NCBI RefSeq assembly: GCF_001458775.1
Contig: NZ_CZPZ01000004.1
Location: 1 to 64,000, forward strand
Source of the DNA: Candidatus Nitrospira nitrificans
Lineage (GTDB): Bacteria > Nitrospirota > Nitrospiria > Nitrospirales > Nitrospiraceae
DNA length: 64,000 nt
Direction of reading: 5' to 3'
The position numbers and the translations under genes were made by a program. How positions within the stretch are numbered: position 1 is the stretch's first letter; every line of letters begins with the position of its first letter. Below are positions 7,518 to 17,314 of this stretch, in pieces. Below the pieces are notes generated by a model. The model had not been told where the DNA came from and searched no databases. It saw only the letters and a list, made by a program, of their open reading frames with translations.

Positions 7518-8711
7518 CTAGGTGAGCCCACGTATGATTTCTTGATAGTACGCCTCAAGAAGCGTGGCGCGCGCTTCTTCTATCATGACCAATTGCCGTT
7601 GATCGAATGTATTCGCGCAGTACAGATAGTGCGTTTCATCCACGATCCCCAGCTCCACATGCACTTGTCGGCCGTCCGGCTCCTCGCGCGTCAATTCATG
7701 GATGATCGTTCGTTCCGTCAATTCTTCCCACACAACCTGCGCCGAGGGGCCATGGTTCTCGTAGAGCGGTTCGTTGGGATCGATGGAGTTCGCCAGCATG
7801 GCGTTGAGCGTGAAGAGAGTCCCATCATCCAACTCCGGCAATTCATCCCAGGCGACTGTGACCTGATGCCCCTTGTTCAAGACATAAAAAGGCCCATCCT
7901 CCACCGGCTCTTCAATGGATCGGTATTGAATCGGATCCGCTGGGTGCGCGAGTTGTAGCCCTCGGCCGGCTAGCGCGCGCTGGAATGGGATTCGCCTGGC
8001 CAATTGCCGTGTTTTCTCACTCACGATCATGCGGCCATGTGGGCGTAGGGCCTGGCACAGACTGTCAAGTCGGATCGCCAACCCTGTCCGCCGTTCAAAC
8101 GCCGTCTGGCGCGCTGGATCGTCTCCACGATCGAACGTCTTCCAACTCTCGCTGGGTATCCCAGGATCCTGTTCAGCTTGAAGCAGTGCATGCGTCGCCA
8201 AGACCATGTCGAAGGAACCTACAAGAGATTCCCTTTCGATATCCAGGCAGATGAACCGAAGATTACGCAGGCCCAGGTCCTTCGTCTTTTGTTGTGCGAG
8301 CGCAATCGATGACGCCGAGCGATCGATGCCGACCAGATTCACATCGGGGAAACGACGGGCGTACAAGGTCGTCAGGATACCGGGCCCACAACCGAAATCG
8401 AGAATGTCCCAGGCCTTGCCGAGGTGAGCCATCGTTCGCAGCCCGATCGCTTCATAATATTCATACCGCTGGCTATAGAGAGCCGGAACGATCTTCGGAT
8501 GCGCGGCAAGATCATAGAACGCGGTTTCGTCCACATGATTGCCCGTGCGCTTTCGTTCGGCGTGGATACGGAGCCGGTTCAGTTCTTCGACGGAGAGCCG
8601 CTGCCGCTGCCACAAGAAGTAATCGCGGTCGGATGTGAAGTGTCTGAGCCCCCACCACGCAAGATGCTCGCGAAGCGCCTCTCGTACCCCGTCGTTCGCA
8701 TCAACCAGCAC
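7518..8711 (-). CDS. class I SAM-dependent methyltransferase-domain protein
   Basis: 397 residues. The GTG at 8711 follows an in-frame stop that itself forms the TGAGGA ribosome-binding site. SAM-binding motif I is ILDFGCGPGILTTLY (103-117), with VNLVGIDRS as the acidic loop and RFICLDIERESLVGSFDMVL as motifs II-IV. The N-terminal 100 residues and the roughly 160-residue C-terminal part are not recognised; the C-terminal part could select the substrate. It follows the ProA-like gene by 34 bases on the same strand, so the two are probably co-transcribed. Substrate unknown. Confidence 0.8.
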   Translation of the reverse strand: MLVDANDGVREALREHLAWWGLRHFTSDRDYFLWQRQRLSVEELNRLRIHAERKRTGNHVDETAFYDLAAHPKIVPALYSQRYEYYEAIGLRTMAHLGKAWDILDFGCGPGILTTLYARRFPDVNLVGIDRSASSIALAQQKTKDLGLRNLRFICLDIERESLVGSFDMVLATHALLQAEQDPGIPSESWKTFDRGDDPARQTAFERRTGLAIRLDSLCQALRPHGRMIVSEKTRQLARRIPFQRALAGRGLQLAHPADPIQYRSIEEPVEDGPFYVLNKGHQVTVAWDELPELDDGTLFTLNAMLANSIDPNEPLYENHGPSAQVVWEELTERTIIHELTREEPDGRQVHVELGIVDETHYLYCANTFDQRQLVMIEEARATLLEAYYQEIIRGLT

Positions 8712-8745
8712 GGATGTTCCTCAAGGGTCGACGCTTCACGAGAAA

Positions 8746-10119
8746 TCACGGCCGTTTCAGCATGATGGCATCGAAGTACGCGTCCGGCACAGGATGCGGA
8801 CGTCGAAGCTGTCCCGACCCAAAGGCCACATACTTCTCGCAGGTCAACTGTTCCAACCCGATCGGCCCCTTCGCATGCAGCCTCCCCACGCTCAGCCCCA
8901 CGTCGCTCCCCATCCCGAAACTATCGCCGGCATGAAGCCTGGTTGACACATTCACCAGCACCGCGCCGGCATCGACTTCCCTGGTGAATCGCAAGGCGGA
9001 CTCGTAGCGCGTGGTGGCGATCCCGGCGGTGAGGCAGGGGCCGTGCACTTTGATATGAGCCAGCGCTTCATCGAGGTCTTCGACCATTTTTACGGCCAGC
9101 GTCGGACCGGCGAACTGCGTATGCCAATCCGCATCCGTCGCCGGAATAATCGCGGTATGGCCCGTCATCGCCATTTGCCCCATGAGCGCGACCGTCTTCG
9201 GACACGCATGCACTTCGACCTTGAATTCATCCAGTAGGCGGTTGATCAACGGAGGTAAGAACTGCCGGCTCACGAGCTGCTGCACCAGTAAGGTATCCAG
9301 CGCGTTGGAGGCTCCCGCCCGCTGCACCTTCGAGTTGATGACCAGATTTTGCGCGACCGAAATATCCGGGTCTTCATCGATATACAACTGCGTGAGACCC
9401 CCGTCATCGCAGAGCACCGGGACTTTAGCTTGCTCCGCCACCGTTTTGCGCAAGCCGGCGCCGCCACGCACGATGAGCGCATCGAGGGTTCTGGCCGATC
9501 GAATCAGGTCGAGCGCGACTTCCTTCTCTTGGCGATCGATGAGCACCCAGGCCCCAGGAGGCACGCCATGCTCCGTTGCCGCCTCACGAAATCGCGCATC
9601 AATCGCCTGATGCGTCAACTTCCATTCCGGCGCCCCGCGAAAGATGCAGAGATTGCCCGCCTTCAGACAGAGCGCGATCGATTCCACGGTAACGAGAGGA
9701 CTCCGTTCGGAGATCACGCCGATCACCCCGATCGGCACCCTCACCCTGGAGACCTGCAGTCCATCCGGACGTTCCTGCCGCGATGTCACGGCGCCGACGG
9801 GGTCCGGCAGATCGGCGATGCCATGCAGCCGCTCGACCATCTCTTTCATGTGGTCAGTCGTCAGGCGGACGCGAGCCACGGCAGCCTTCATCCGATCTTT
9901 CATGTCCGCATTCTCGAAAGACTTTCCCACGGCCTCGACATCTTTGCCGTTTTCCGCGAGAATGCCGTCTTCGTCTGCAGCGAGTCGATCGGCAACAGCA
10001 TGCAGCGCCTTCGACTTCACGGGACCGGGAAGCAGCGCCAGATCGACCGATACGTTCCGGCACTCTTTCAATAACTTATCGAGATATAATCTGATCGGAA
10101 CTTCAGTCGCCATCGGCAT
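8746..10119 (-). CDS. ProA-like (glutamate-5-semialdehyde dehydrogenase family) protein lacking the catalytic Cys
   Basis: 457 residues with the full ProA architecture: RPDGLQVSRVRVPIGVIGVI (118-137), LCLKAGNLCIFRG (150-162), and VDAGAVLVNVSTRL with GMGSDVGLSVGRLHAKGPIG near the C-terminus. ProA normally reduces gamma-glutamyl phosphate using the Cys of the motif CNAxETLLV. Here the same position reads ASNALDTLLV, with Ser271 encoded by TCC and Ala before it. The normal HxDG(I/V)CH stretch is replaced by CDDGGLTQLYID. It may be a paralogue with a new role or an inactive relative; a standard proA would then be elsewhere. Start at 10119; Met4 is an alternative. Confidence 0.85.
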   Translation of the reverse strand: MPMATEVPIRLYLDKLLKECRNVSVDLALLPGPVKSKALHAVADRLAADEDGILAENGKDVEAVGKSFENADMKDRMKAAVARVRLTTDHMKEMVERLHGIADLPDPVGAVTSRQERPDGLQVSRVRVPIGVIGVISERSPLVTVESIALCLKAGNLCIFRGAPEWKLTHQAIDARFREAATEHGVPPGAWVLIDRQEKEVALDLIRSARTLDALIVRGGAGLRKTVAEQAKVPVLCDDGGLTQLYIDEDPDISVAQNLVINSKVQRAGASNALDTLLVQQLVSRQFLPPLINRLLDEFKVEVHACPKTVALMGQMAMTGHTAIIPATDADWHTQFAGPTLAVKMVEDLDEALAHIKVHGPCLTAGIATTRYESALRFTREVDAGAVLVNVSTRLHAGDSFGMGSDVGLSVGRLHAKGPIGLEQLTCEKYVAFGSGQLRRPHPVPDAYFDAIMLKRP

Positions 10120-10266
10120 TCTTTTCCACGAAACACGGCGTCAGATGAGTCATTGCAATCACTCCATCCCCCTGAGACAATAGCACACAGTAAGACCTCC
10201 AGGGCGCGTGACTATACCACGCGTTTTTTTCATGAGTAAATGACCTGAAAGCCTCACGTTTTACGC

Positions 10267-10275
10267 TGCTATAAT
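10267..10275 (+). promoter_or_regulatory. extended -10 promoter element
   Basis: TGCTATAAT is a perfect extended -10 (TGn plus TATAAT), 72 bases before the lipoprotein start at 10348. There is no clear -35, as is common for extended -10 promoters. Confidence 0.5.
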
Positions 10276-10347
10276 TAACTACACCGTATGATGGCGAATA
10301 AGAAGTTGGCGTGCCGGCTCGCGTTGGCGCAAGAGAAAGGAACTGCG

Positions 10348-11178
10348 ATGCGCTCACTAGTTCAAGTGAAGAGACATGGTTTCAGAGTGGCTCTCTTTGT
10401 GTTCTTAGCGGCAGTACTGGGGGCCTGTGCTCAAATGAAACCGGTGGGCCCTCTCGGTCCCCCCACGCAGGCCACACCCGAGCAAATAACCGAACGAGAA
10501 CGGGAAAACCAACCTCCCAAGGTCGTACAAACCCGTCCCAACGGCAGCAGCCCTCAACAATGCCTGGTCAATTTCGACGATGAGAGCGCGCTGGAACATA
10601 TCTATTCCCAGGCAAGATCAACCCTGGCCTACAGGACGAGCCGCATCGGATTCGGCCCCTTGCAGATGTGTGATCCGTCCAAACATAGCGACTGCTGGAC
10701 CTATCGCCAGCGCTGTTCCAAGCATGACGTCAATATCGACACGATCGGCCTCACACATTTCCACCTGAGCATGGAAACGGGGATCGAGTGCTATACCCTT
10801 CCGGATCCTGGGGACGGGCTCGGCCGTGGATTCGGCAAACTCGTGGACTTTAAATGCACCGAGGTCGATTGGGCGAAAACTCCCCGCGTCTTGTCCTCGC
10901 ACGATCAGAATCAGTGGGTCAAAATTTGGGTCAGCAATCCCGAGAGTCGCGCGCCGACGTCTTTCGACATGGAATCGATTTCGGTGTTGCCGGACACCTC
11001 AATTCAACTCTGGTTCCGGAAACGCGATGGAACCTGGTGGTTCTGGCCGGAGCTGAAGGCCGGCAACACCTGGAATATCCGTGAGCATGCGCGCGATGTA
11101 TCCGAAGTTCGGATCCGAGGCACCAAGGCGGGACGAGCCAGTTCCTACGTGATCGGTTCGATCGTCGTTCGGGACTAG
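10348..11178 (+). CDS. lipoprotein, paralogue of the one at 13074
   Basis: The start at 10348 follows AGAAAGGAACTGCG and opens a lipoprotein signal ending LGAC; an in-frame ATG at 10288 is less likely. The mature part has a Cys-rich centre (CDPSKHSDCWTYRQRC) and a C-terminal strand-rich half ending in the block STIQLWFRKRDGTWWFWPEL in the paralogue's form (here TSIQLWFRKRDG). It is clearly homologous along its whole length to the gene at 13074-13874. Four to six Cys suggest disulfides in the periplasm. No known family. Confidence 0.8.
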   Translation: MRSLVQVKRHGFRVALFVFLAAVLGACAQMKPVGPLGPPTQATPEQITERERENQPPKVVQTRPNGSSPQQCLVNFDDESALEHIYSQARSTLAYRTSRIGFGPLQMCDPSKHSDCWTYRQRCSKHDVNIDTIGLTHFHLSMETGIECYTLPDPGDGLGRGFGKLVDFKCTEVDWAKTPRVLSSHDQNQWVKIWVSNPESRAPTSFDMESISVLPDTSIQLWFRKRDGTWWFWPELKAGNTWNIREHARDVSEVRIRGTKAGRASSYVIGSIVVRD

Positions 11179-11735
11179 GTTTGCCTATCTCCGCCGGTGA
11201 TTGCGAATACTATCCGGCAAAGCCGACACTTCGAGGATGCGATGAGCTTTTACCGCAAGGGAGAGAACACCGACGAAAGGCTTTCGTGAGATACACGCTG
11301 ACAGTGCTTACTTTATTCCCGCCTCACATCGCCCATTCACGCCAATCCTTAACAATCGATCGGCTCTTCGCGCCGTAATCAGCAATTTTCCTCGAGCAAA
11401 TAGAGATGAGCGTTGAAGCCCTATTGTCAATACCAGCTTAGGGGCGTATGCTTATGTGCCTCGGCTGCCGGTATCGGTGAGAGCCAGAGGATGTGATCGA
11501 ACCCGATCGCGATGAACTCAAGCCATGGGGACTGAGCTTCCATTGCTCGACTTGATCGGAATCTATTCCGACGGGTCACCGACTCCCTCCCATCTCCTGA
11601 AAAAATCCAAGCAGCACCATGGCATCGATCGCCGGCTGTGCCGAACCTGCCGCGTGACCGCGGTTGTAACAGCCAATGTAGCGACGACGCTCGGTGCCGG
11701 CGGCATGAATCACGCTCTCAACCGGGAGGTGGCTT
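11179..11735 (+). other. 557-base gap, nothing firmly recognised
   Basis: Short ORFs are present but none has a ribosome-binding site, signal peptide or coding bias. The last 30 bases hold the GGGAGGTGGCTT ribosome-binding site of the next gene. It probably contains that gene's promoter, which could not be pinned down. Confidence 0.4.
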
Positions 11736-12944
11736 ATGGCACGTACACATAGCCTGACTCATGCGGCGTTCATCCTTCTGATCGGATGGTGCATGTTGCT
11801 GGTTTCCATTCAGGACGCGGGGCTGGCTCAAGACGGACCGCCCGGCACTGTCTCACTTTTGCGACTCTGGTCCGCAGAGTTTCACGACAATATGACAGTC
11901 AGTTTGGTGCCCGCGTTTGCAGCGAGCATTTCCGGCAGGCCGAGAGATTTTCTGGGCACGTATGCCGACAGCACTCTTCAAGGTTACATCTTCTCTCCTG
12001 ACTCAAAGACACCGCCGCCTGCCGGCACGGTGCCGCTGCACGAACGATTCAGTCCATCAAGAACCGATAGCTACACGGCGATCTGGAGAGGCCCTGGTCG
12101 GGCCGAAGATGCGCCATTTTCCCCCGACTATTCGGCTCCGGTTCTTCTCGACTACATTTATGATCCGAGCCTTCCACAGCCTGAGGGAACGGTTCCCTTG
12201 ATTCGCTGGTGGAGTCCCTCGCGAAAGGATAACCATACGACGACCATGCCGGCCTGGCGTGGCGCAGCCGGAGAATGGCGTGAACCGGACTATTCAGATC
12301 CGCAGCTCGAAAGCTACGTGTTCCCACCCCTCGGGATGGAGCCCGCATCCCAGCCACCGCCTGCTGCGCTGCGAGACATGACGTTCACATTGGACCGAGT
12401 GGTTGTGCATGATGACTGTGATGACATCAGCCCCGGCGATTGGTTCATTGGAATCGCGGCCGTCAATCCAGGAAATCCGAGCCATATCCAGCGTGCCAGA
12501 TTCCCGAGCAGTGGAAACGCACGGAATGTGAGTACGGGAGAAACACTCTCGATCGGGACCTCGATCACCTTATCGTCCGTTCCGGTGACCAACAGCATCC
12601 GGTTTGTGATCGAGGCCATGGACTGCGATGCCAACGGTCAATTGTCCTGGGCCTTGCTCTTTCCGTTCTCACTGTTCTCCACAGTGGATCGAGACGGGTT
12701 GAGTCCCACCGGACTGGGGTCGACACTGTGTCACAACGAAGAGGAGTTTTGGGAAATCTCCGGGAACGATGATTACGTCGGGAATGCCGATCGACTTGTG
12801 ACTCCCGAGGAATGGCAATCCGGCCGCACATTCACGCTTTCAGCCCCTAGTAGGGGATCAGACTGTGAGCGCGCGGTAAGTGGCATCGGCGATCCCGGCG
12901 GGCCGCCGAACTACACGGCGACCGTGACGGTCCGAGCAAGGTAG
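11736..12944 (+). CDS. secreted protein with tandem W/S-rich repeats
   Basis: 402 residues with a signal peptide (HAAFILLIGWCMLLVS... AQD). The first half holds three imperfect repeats of 50-60 residues built around GTVxLxRxWSxxxxDNxT and DYSxPxLxxYIFxP, seen at VSLLRLWSAEFHDN, VPLHERFSPSRTDS and VPLIRWWSPSRKDN. Such repeats resemble beta-propeller or beta-trefoil surface repeats, but no named family is assigned. The second half (about 220-402) has DCDDISPGDWFIGIAA and a closing VTVRAR strand, like a beta-sandwich. It lies between two paralogous lipoproteins on the same strand. Function unknown. Confidence 0.75.
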   Translation: MARTHSLTHAAFILLIGWCMLLVSIQDAGLAQDGPPGTVSLLRLWSAEFHDNMTVSLVPAFAASISGRPRDFLGTYADSTLQGYIFSPDSKTPPPAGTVPLHERFSPSRTDSYTAIWRGPGRAEDAPFSPDYSAPVLLDYIYDPSLPQPEGTVPLIRWWSPSRKDNHTTTMPAWRGAAGEWREPDYSDPQLESYVFPPLGMEPASQPPPAALRDMTFTLDRVVVHDDCDDISPGDWFIGIAAVNPGNPSHIQRARFPSSGNARNVSTGETLSIGTSITLSSVPVTNSIRFVIEAMDCDANGQLSWALLFPFSLFSTVDRDGLSPTGLGSTLCHNEEEFWEISGNDDYVGNADRLVTPEEWQSGRTFTLSAPSRGSDCERAVSGIGDPGGPPNYTATVTVRAR

Positions 12945-13073
12945 GCATGGTTGAGAATCGCCGTATGGTACGAACAGTCTGGGTGCGAGCATACCTTCGT
13001 CTCGGAGTGCCATCGGCTTTTGCGCCTCAGAAGTCGGCTTCACACAGGTCTGACTCGAAGAAGGGAGAACGCG

Positions 13074-13874
13074 ATGCGGTCTCGATCACGAGGGAAGATG
13101 CGGATCTCAATGGTCCTCTGTGCTCTTTTCACGCTCACATTGGGGGCCTGCGCCCATCTTGATCCTCCGAGACAAGCCACATCGGAGCAGGCTGCCGAGC
13201 GAGAAAAGGAGAGCGCCACTCCCAATATCATTCAAGCGCGCACAGGAAGCAGCCCCGAGCAATGCACCGTGACGTTCGACGATCCATCCGCCTTGGCACA
13301 AATTCGTCTGTTTGCCAGGGACAGTTTCGCATGGACAACCGGCAGATCGTCTTCCGGAGAACTGGAATTTTGCGATCCCTCCCGTCATAGCGATTGTTGG
13401 ACCTATCGGCAACGATGCACGACGCATGACGTCAATGTGGATCCTGTCATCTGGGGACATTTCCACTTGAGTTTTGAAACAGGCGGAATATGTATTATTT
13501 TTGATCCAGGAGACGCCCTTGGCCCCGCGTTCGGGAGACGGATCGATGGGAGATGTACCAGCATACCGTGGGTCTTCGAACAGAGAGTCCTTCATTCACA
13601 TCTGTCGGATCACTGGATCAAAATCTGGGTCGGGAACGCCGCCTCACATACACCCAGGTATTTTGACATGGAGTCGGTTTGGGTGCTGCCGGACCGATCG
13701 ATTCAACTCTGGTTCCGGAAACGCGATGGAACCTGGTGGTTCTGGCCTGAGCTCGGCGCAGGAACCATCTGGAATACCCGTGATTGGATCCGTGATGTGT
13801 CGGAGGTCAGGATAAGCGGGGCCAGGTCAGGCGCAGCCCCCTACGGAATCGGCGCGTTTGGAATCCGAGATTAG
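13074..13874 (+). CDS. lipoprotein, paralogue of the one at 10348
   Basis: The start at 13074 follows AGAAGGGAGAACGCG and gives the lipoprotein signal FTLTLGAC. The ORF also runs upstream to 12951, without a signal. The Cys-rich block CDPSRHSDCWTYRQRC and the closing block IQLWFRKRDGTWWFWPEL are near-identical to the gene at 10348; the middle part is more diverged. This points to duplication around the repeat protein at 11736, or a cassette of three envelope proteins. Confidence 0.8.
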   Translation: MRSRSRGKMRISMVLCALFTLTLGACAHLDPPRQATSEQAAEREKESATPNIIQARTGSSPEQCTVTFDDPSALAQIRLFARDSFAWTTGRSSSGELEFCDPSRHSDCWTYRQRCTTHDVNVDPVIWGHFHLSFETGGICIIFDPGDALGPAFGRRIDGRCTSIPWVFEQRVLHSHLSDHWIKIWVGNAASHTPRYFDMESVWVLPDRSIQLWFRKRDGTWWFWPELGAGTIWNTRDWIRDVSEVRISGARSGAAPYGIGAFGIRD

Positions 13875-13949
13875 CGCTGAGAAACGCGTCATACTCCAGA
13901 CGGCTCGTAACGGCTGATCGAGGCCGCTCGTCCTCAGGAGGTTTCTCTC

Positions 13950-15248
13950 TCAAGAGGGCTTCCTTCCTTTACACTGGCGCTCTTCATTCAATTGGCGGGC
14001 CAATGCCGTGGCCAGCCAGGCCCACACCCCCATCACGGGAACCAATACCCAAGCAATGTGAGTGGGCGTGGCGCCCAGAGCCTTCACCGCCGTTACGAGC
14101 CAGGCTGTCGATGCGTCACCACCACGCGAAATGGCCGTATCGATGAAGTTCTTGGCCTTATATTTTTCTTCGCGACTGACGACCGTGAACAGAACCTCCC
14201 GCGCCGGTTTGGACAGGGCGTACTCCCCCACCCTCCGCAATACGGAAAAGACGACATAGACCGCGAGACTCGGCCAGAAGGCGATCCCCAGAAACCCCAC
14301 CAGGCTGATCGCCGGCAGAAACAGCAACGCCGTCACCAGACCAAACCGGCTGACGAGTCTTCTGGTGATGAACACCTGCGTGAGCCAGGTCAAGAGGTTG
14401 GTCGTGAAGTCCAGCGCAGAAAAGAGCCGCGTGCGGGCCTCCGGTTGATCGAAATATTCCGCGACCAAGCGCGTCTGCTCAAAATAGAGAACCGTGGCGG
14501 TCATCGTCAGGATCGCCAGATAGCCGCAGATCCCGAGCAAGTAGGGCGACGAGAAGGTCAGACGGACTCCCGCGAAAAAGCCGCCGCGGAGCGGTTCCCC
14601 CTGCTGTGGCCGATGGTCGGCAGTCCGCGTCCGCCCCCATCGCTCCAATCGATAGACGCATCCGATGCAGGCCATCAGAAAACCGCTCGATGCCAACATC
14701 AGTACCGGAACCGGGAAGATAAACGTGAGGCCCGTGGTGAAGAGCGGGCCGAGCAACGCTCCACTGCTGCCTCCCGCGGCGATCACACCGAACAGCCGCG
14801 CGCCCTGCTCCGGCGTAAACAGATCCGCCATGAAACTCCAGAAGACCGACACAATGAAGAGATTCATCACCGACAACCAGACAAAAAAACTGCGGGCCAC
14901 CCACTCCGGGTACAGATGACTCGTCATCAACACATAAAAGGCCCAGAGATTCGCGATGAAGAACGCATAGACGGTCAGCAGCAGCCGGTAGCGCGAGCAT
15001 CGCGCCGAGAGCCACCCGAACAACGGCGTGGCGGCGAGCATGGTGAGGAATGTCGCGGTCATCATCCAAGGGAGATGTTGCAATCCTCCTTCGATGGCCA
15101 TTTCGTCACGCACGGGACGGAGAATGGAGTACCCGCACAAGAGACAGAAAAAATAGACGAAGGCCCACGCCAACGGGACCAATTCCTCCGGCTTCGCGCC
15201 GAGGGAGTGCGCCCATCGAGTCCGTGCTGTTTGATCCGGCCCGCCCAT
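13950..15248 (-). CDS. membrane transporter related to ATP/ADP (NTT) translocases and MFS carriers
   Basis: The ORF is open to 15905, but the coding part starts near 15248 (MGGPDQTARTRWAH); the upstream region is the shadow of ltaE. About 432 residues with 11-12 hydrophobic helices. FVYFFCLLCGYSILRPVRDE (first helix) is the characteristic opening of the NTP/NDP exchange transporter family, and NFIDTAISRGGDASTAW also fits that family. True NTT antiporters import ATP in intracellular bacteria; relatives occur in free-living bacteria and their substrate is not known. It diverges from ltaE, with promoters in the 90-base gap. Confidence 0.75.
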   Translation of the reverse strand: MGGPDQTARTRWAHSLGAKPEELVPLAWAFVYFFCLLCGYSILRPVRDEMAIEGGLQHLPWMMTATFLTMLAATPLFGWLSARCSRYRLLLTVYAFFIANLWAFYVLMTSHLYPEWVARSFFVWLSVMNLFIVSVFWSFMADLFTPEQGARLFGVIAAGGSSGALLGPLFTTGLTFIFPVPVLMLASSGFLMACIGCVYRLERWGRTRTADHRPQQGEPLRGGFFAGVRLTFSSPYLLGICGYLAILTMTATVLYFEQTRLVAEYFDQPEARTRLFSALDFTTNLLTWLTQVFITRRLVSRFGLVTALLFLPAISLVGFLGIAFWPSLAVYVVFSVLRRVGEYALSKPAREVLFTVVSREEKYKAKNFIDTAISRGGDASTAWLVTAVKALGATPTHIAWVLVPVMGVWAWLATALARQLNEERQCKGRKPS

Positions 15249-15338
15249 GCGCCCGCAGTGTAGCAGGTGTGCGTACGCCTGCAAGCGCAGATCTGTTAGA
15301 ATGAGCGGGCCGTACGGAATTCTTGGGAGATGGGAAAG

Positions 15339-16370
15339 ATGATCGATCTTCGGAGCGACACGGTGACCAAGCCGACGGAGGAGATGCGGAAAGCCATGGC
15401 GCGCGCCGAAGTCGGCGATGACGTGTATGGCGAAGACCCGACCGTCAATCGCCTTCAAGACATGACGGCGGCCATGCTCGGCAAGCGGTTTGCGCTCTTC
15501 GTCCCCTCCGGCACCATGGCCAATCAACTGGCAATCCGGGCCCAGACGCAACCGGGGCAAGAAGTTATCGTCGAGAGCAAGAGCCATGTCGTTCGCTATG
15601 AACAGGGCGCGGCCGGGGCACTGGCCGGCGTGCAACTCCATTGGGTGACCGGTGAGCGAGGAATCATGACGGCCGAGCAGGTGGAGGCCGCCATCAGACC
15701 GACCGATGCGCACAGCATCACGACGGCGCTGATTTGCATCGAGAACACCCACAATGCCGGAGGCGGCACGATTTATCCGCTTTCCACGATCGAAAAAATC
15801 AGAGCCCTGGCCGTGAGACATGGAATCCCCATGCACCTCGACGGGGCCAGACTCTTCAATGCCGTGGTCGCCACCACCCTGCCACCGACGGTGTACGCCC
15901 AACACTTCGAAACCGTCTCCCTCTGTCTCTCAAAGGGACTGGGAGCCCCGGTGGGATCGCTGCTGATCTCCAACGACCAACGACTCATGGATCGCGCGCG
16001 CCGCTTTCGCCGAATGTATGGAGGAGCGATGCGTCAAGCGGGCATCCTGGCCGCCGCCGGCATCTATGCATTGGAACGGCAGGTCGCTCGGCTCAAGACC
16101 GACCATGAGCATGCCAAAAAACTGGCTCGCCAGCTCCAACACATTTCCGCAATCCTGATTGCGCCCCAGCACGTCGAAACGAATATCGTCGTCTTCGACA
16201 TCGTCGACGCGCACCGTTCTCCGGCCGAGCTGGTGGCCGCGTTCAAAGAGCAAGGCGTGCTTATCAACGCTCTTGGAGGACAGAGCTATCGGGCGGTCAC
16301 CCATCTGCATATCACGGAGAAGCAGATCGACGAAGCCGTGGCCGTCTTTGCCAACGTCCTCAAACGTTGA
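15339..16370 (+). CDS. ltaE: low-specificity L-threonine aldolase
   Basis: Cleaves L-threonine or L-allo-threonine to glycine and acetaldehyde using pyridoxal phosphate in the cytoplasm. The family start [20 protein letters not shown] is seen, then [15 protein letters not shown] and [23 protein letters not shown] carries the Asp that binds the cofactor nitrogen, and [13 protein letters not shown] carries the Schiff-base Lys. The 343-residue length is normal. I chose the ATG at 15339 because GGGAG sits 9 bases upstream; the ATG at 15330 directly abuts that GGGAG. Confidence 0.93.
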   Translation: MIDLRSDTVTKPTEEMRKAMARAEVGDDVYGEDPTVNRLQDMTAAMLGKRFALFVPSGTMANQLAIRAQTQPGQEVIVESKSHVVRYEQGAAGALAGVQLHWVTGERGIMTAEQVEAAIRPTDAHSITTALICIENTHNAGGGTIYPLSTIEKIRALAVRHGIPMHLDGARLFNAVVATTLPPTVYAQHFETVSLCLSKGLGAPVGSLLISNDQRLMDRARRFRRMYGGAMRQAGILAAAGIYALERQVARLKTDHEHAKKLARQLQHISAILIAPQHVETNIVVFDIVDAHRSPAELVAAFKEQGVLINALGGQSYRAVTHLHITEKQIDEAVAVFANVLKR

Positions 16371-16510
16371 CACCATATTCCTCCATCCATAGAATGCCGA
16401 AGCGACCAGGTCTTTCGCCGGGCGCGGCGCATGAGGTGAAAGACCACCGAGAACGAGAGGCAGACCCTTCGCCAGTCGATTCAGAGGGTTTGCATACACG
16501 ATTCATTGCT

Positions 16511-17314
16511 ATGGAACTAGAATACGTCATGGACACACACAGCACCACCGACACTCCCACGCGTGAAGAACTCAACGCCGAACTGCTTGAAGTCCCGGAA
16601 CCTCCGGAGCAGCCGGAATCGCCGCCTCCTCCCGGATTTGAAGCCAATGTGGAAGTCGCACTCCGGCACGTCAAAGGCCGAAGAGGCGGTGACCTCGTCG
16701 GCATCCTGCTCGTCGGATCGGGAGCTCGGAAGGCCCTGACACTCCACAGCGATATCGATGTGATCGCCCTCGTCAAAGGAGAGGCCGACAGTCACGAAAT
16801 CCTCCGTGTCGGCGACCGTCTGGCGGATATTCGCTACCATGGCTACCACGCCGTCGAGGAGGATCTCGCGTACTCGCTCCGGCTCCCCTCCCTACTTCGA
16901 AAAGCTAGAATCCTTTACGATCATGACGGCCTCTGCGCGAAACTGCTCGAGAAGGTCCACCACCGCTTTCGCCAAGGTCCTCCGCCGGCTTCGATCAACG
17001 AACAGATTCGCCTGAAGGCGGAGTGCTATCATTTGCTTGGAAAAACACAGGACCTCGTGGATAAACCTGGAACAGCCCACTACTTATTGACGCTATTTTA
17101 CGAGGACTGCATCTCGGCGTTCTTTCGGTTGAGAGGGTTTTGGCTGGTCGCCCCGGTGGATATTCATCGGTTCATGTTTTCGCGCGACCCGGCGCTCGCC
17201 GATCTGGCCGGGCAATTCCTGACCGCGACCACGCTCACCGATCGGCTCAACTTTGGCCGGCAATTTGCCGATCTCCTCTTTAAGGATGTCCCGAATCCTG
17301 CTCGCATCGACTGA
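16511..17314 (+). CDS. nucleotidyltransferase-domain protein
   Basis: 267 residues from the chosen ATG; Met at 16529 is equally possible, and the ORF extends to 16367 without a convincing start. An acidic, Pro-rich N-terminus (PEPPEQPESPPPP) precedes GILLVGSGARKALTLHSDID (about 78-97), the GS-x-A-R-xx-x-S-D-I-D motif of the nucleotidyltransferase superfamily with metal-binding Asp residues. A helical C-terminal half follows, similar to the arrangement in MNT or GlnE-like proteins. Substrate unknown. Confidence 0.7.
   Translation: MELEYVMDTHSTTDTPTREELNAELLEVPEPPEQPESPPPPGFEANVEVALRHVKGRRGGDLVGILLVGSGARKALTLHSDIDVIALVKGEADSHEILRVGDRLADIRYHGYHAVEEDLAYSLRLPSLLRKARILYDHDGLCAKLLEKVHHRFRQGPPPASINEQIRLKAECYHLLGKTQDLVDKPGTAHYLLTLFYEDCISAFFRLRGFWLVAPVDIHRFMFSRDPALADLAGQFLTATTLTDRLNFGRQFADLLFKDVPNPARID

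Noticed and set aside
13992-15263. 423-codon plus-strand ORF
   Set aside because: Low-complexity Arg/Gln/Glu-rich translation, antisense to the nucleotide-carrier gene with clear membrane helices.
16511-17314. Toxin-antitoxin role for this nucleotidyltransferase
   Set aside because: No small coupled partner gene is present and the neighbours are metabolic genes.
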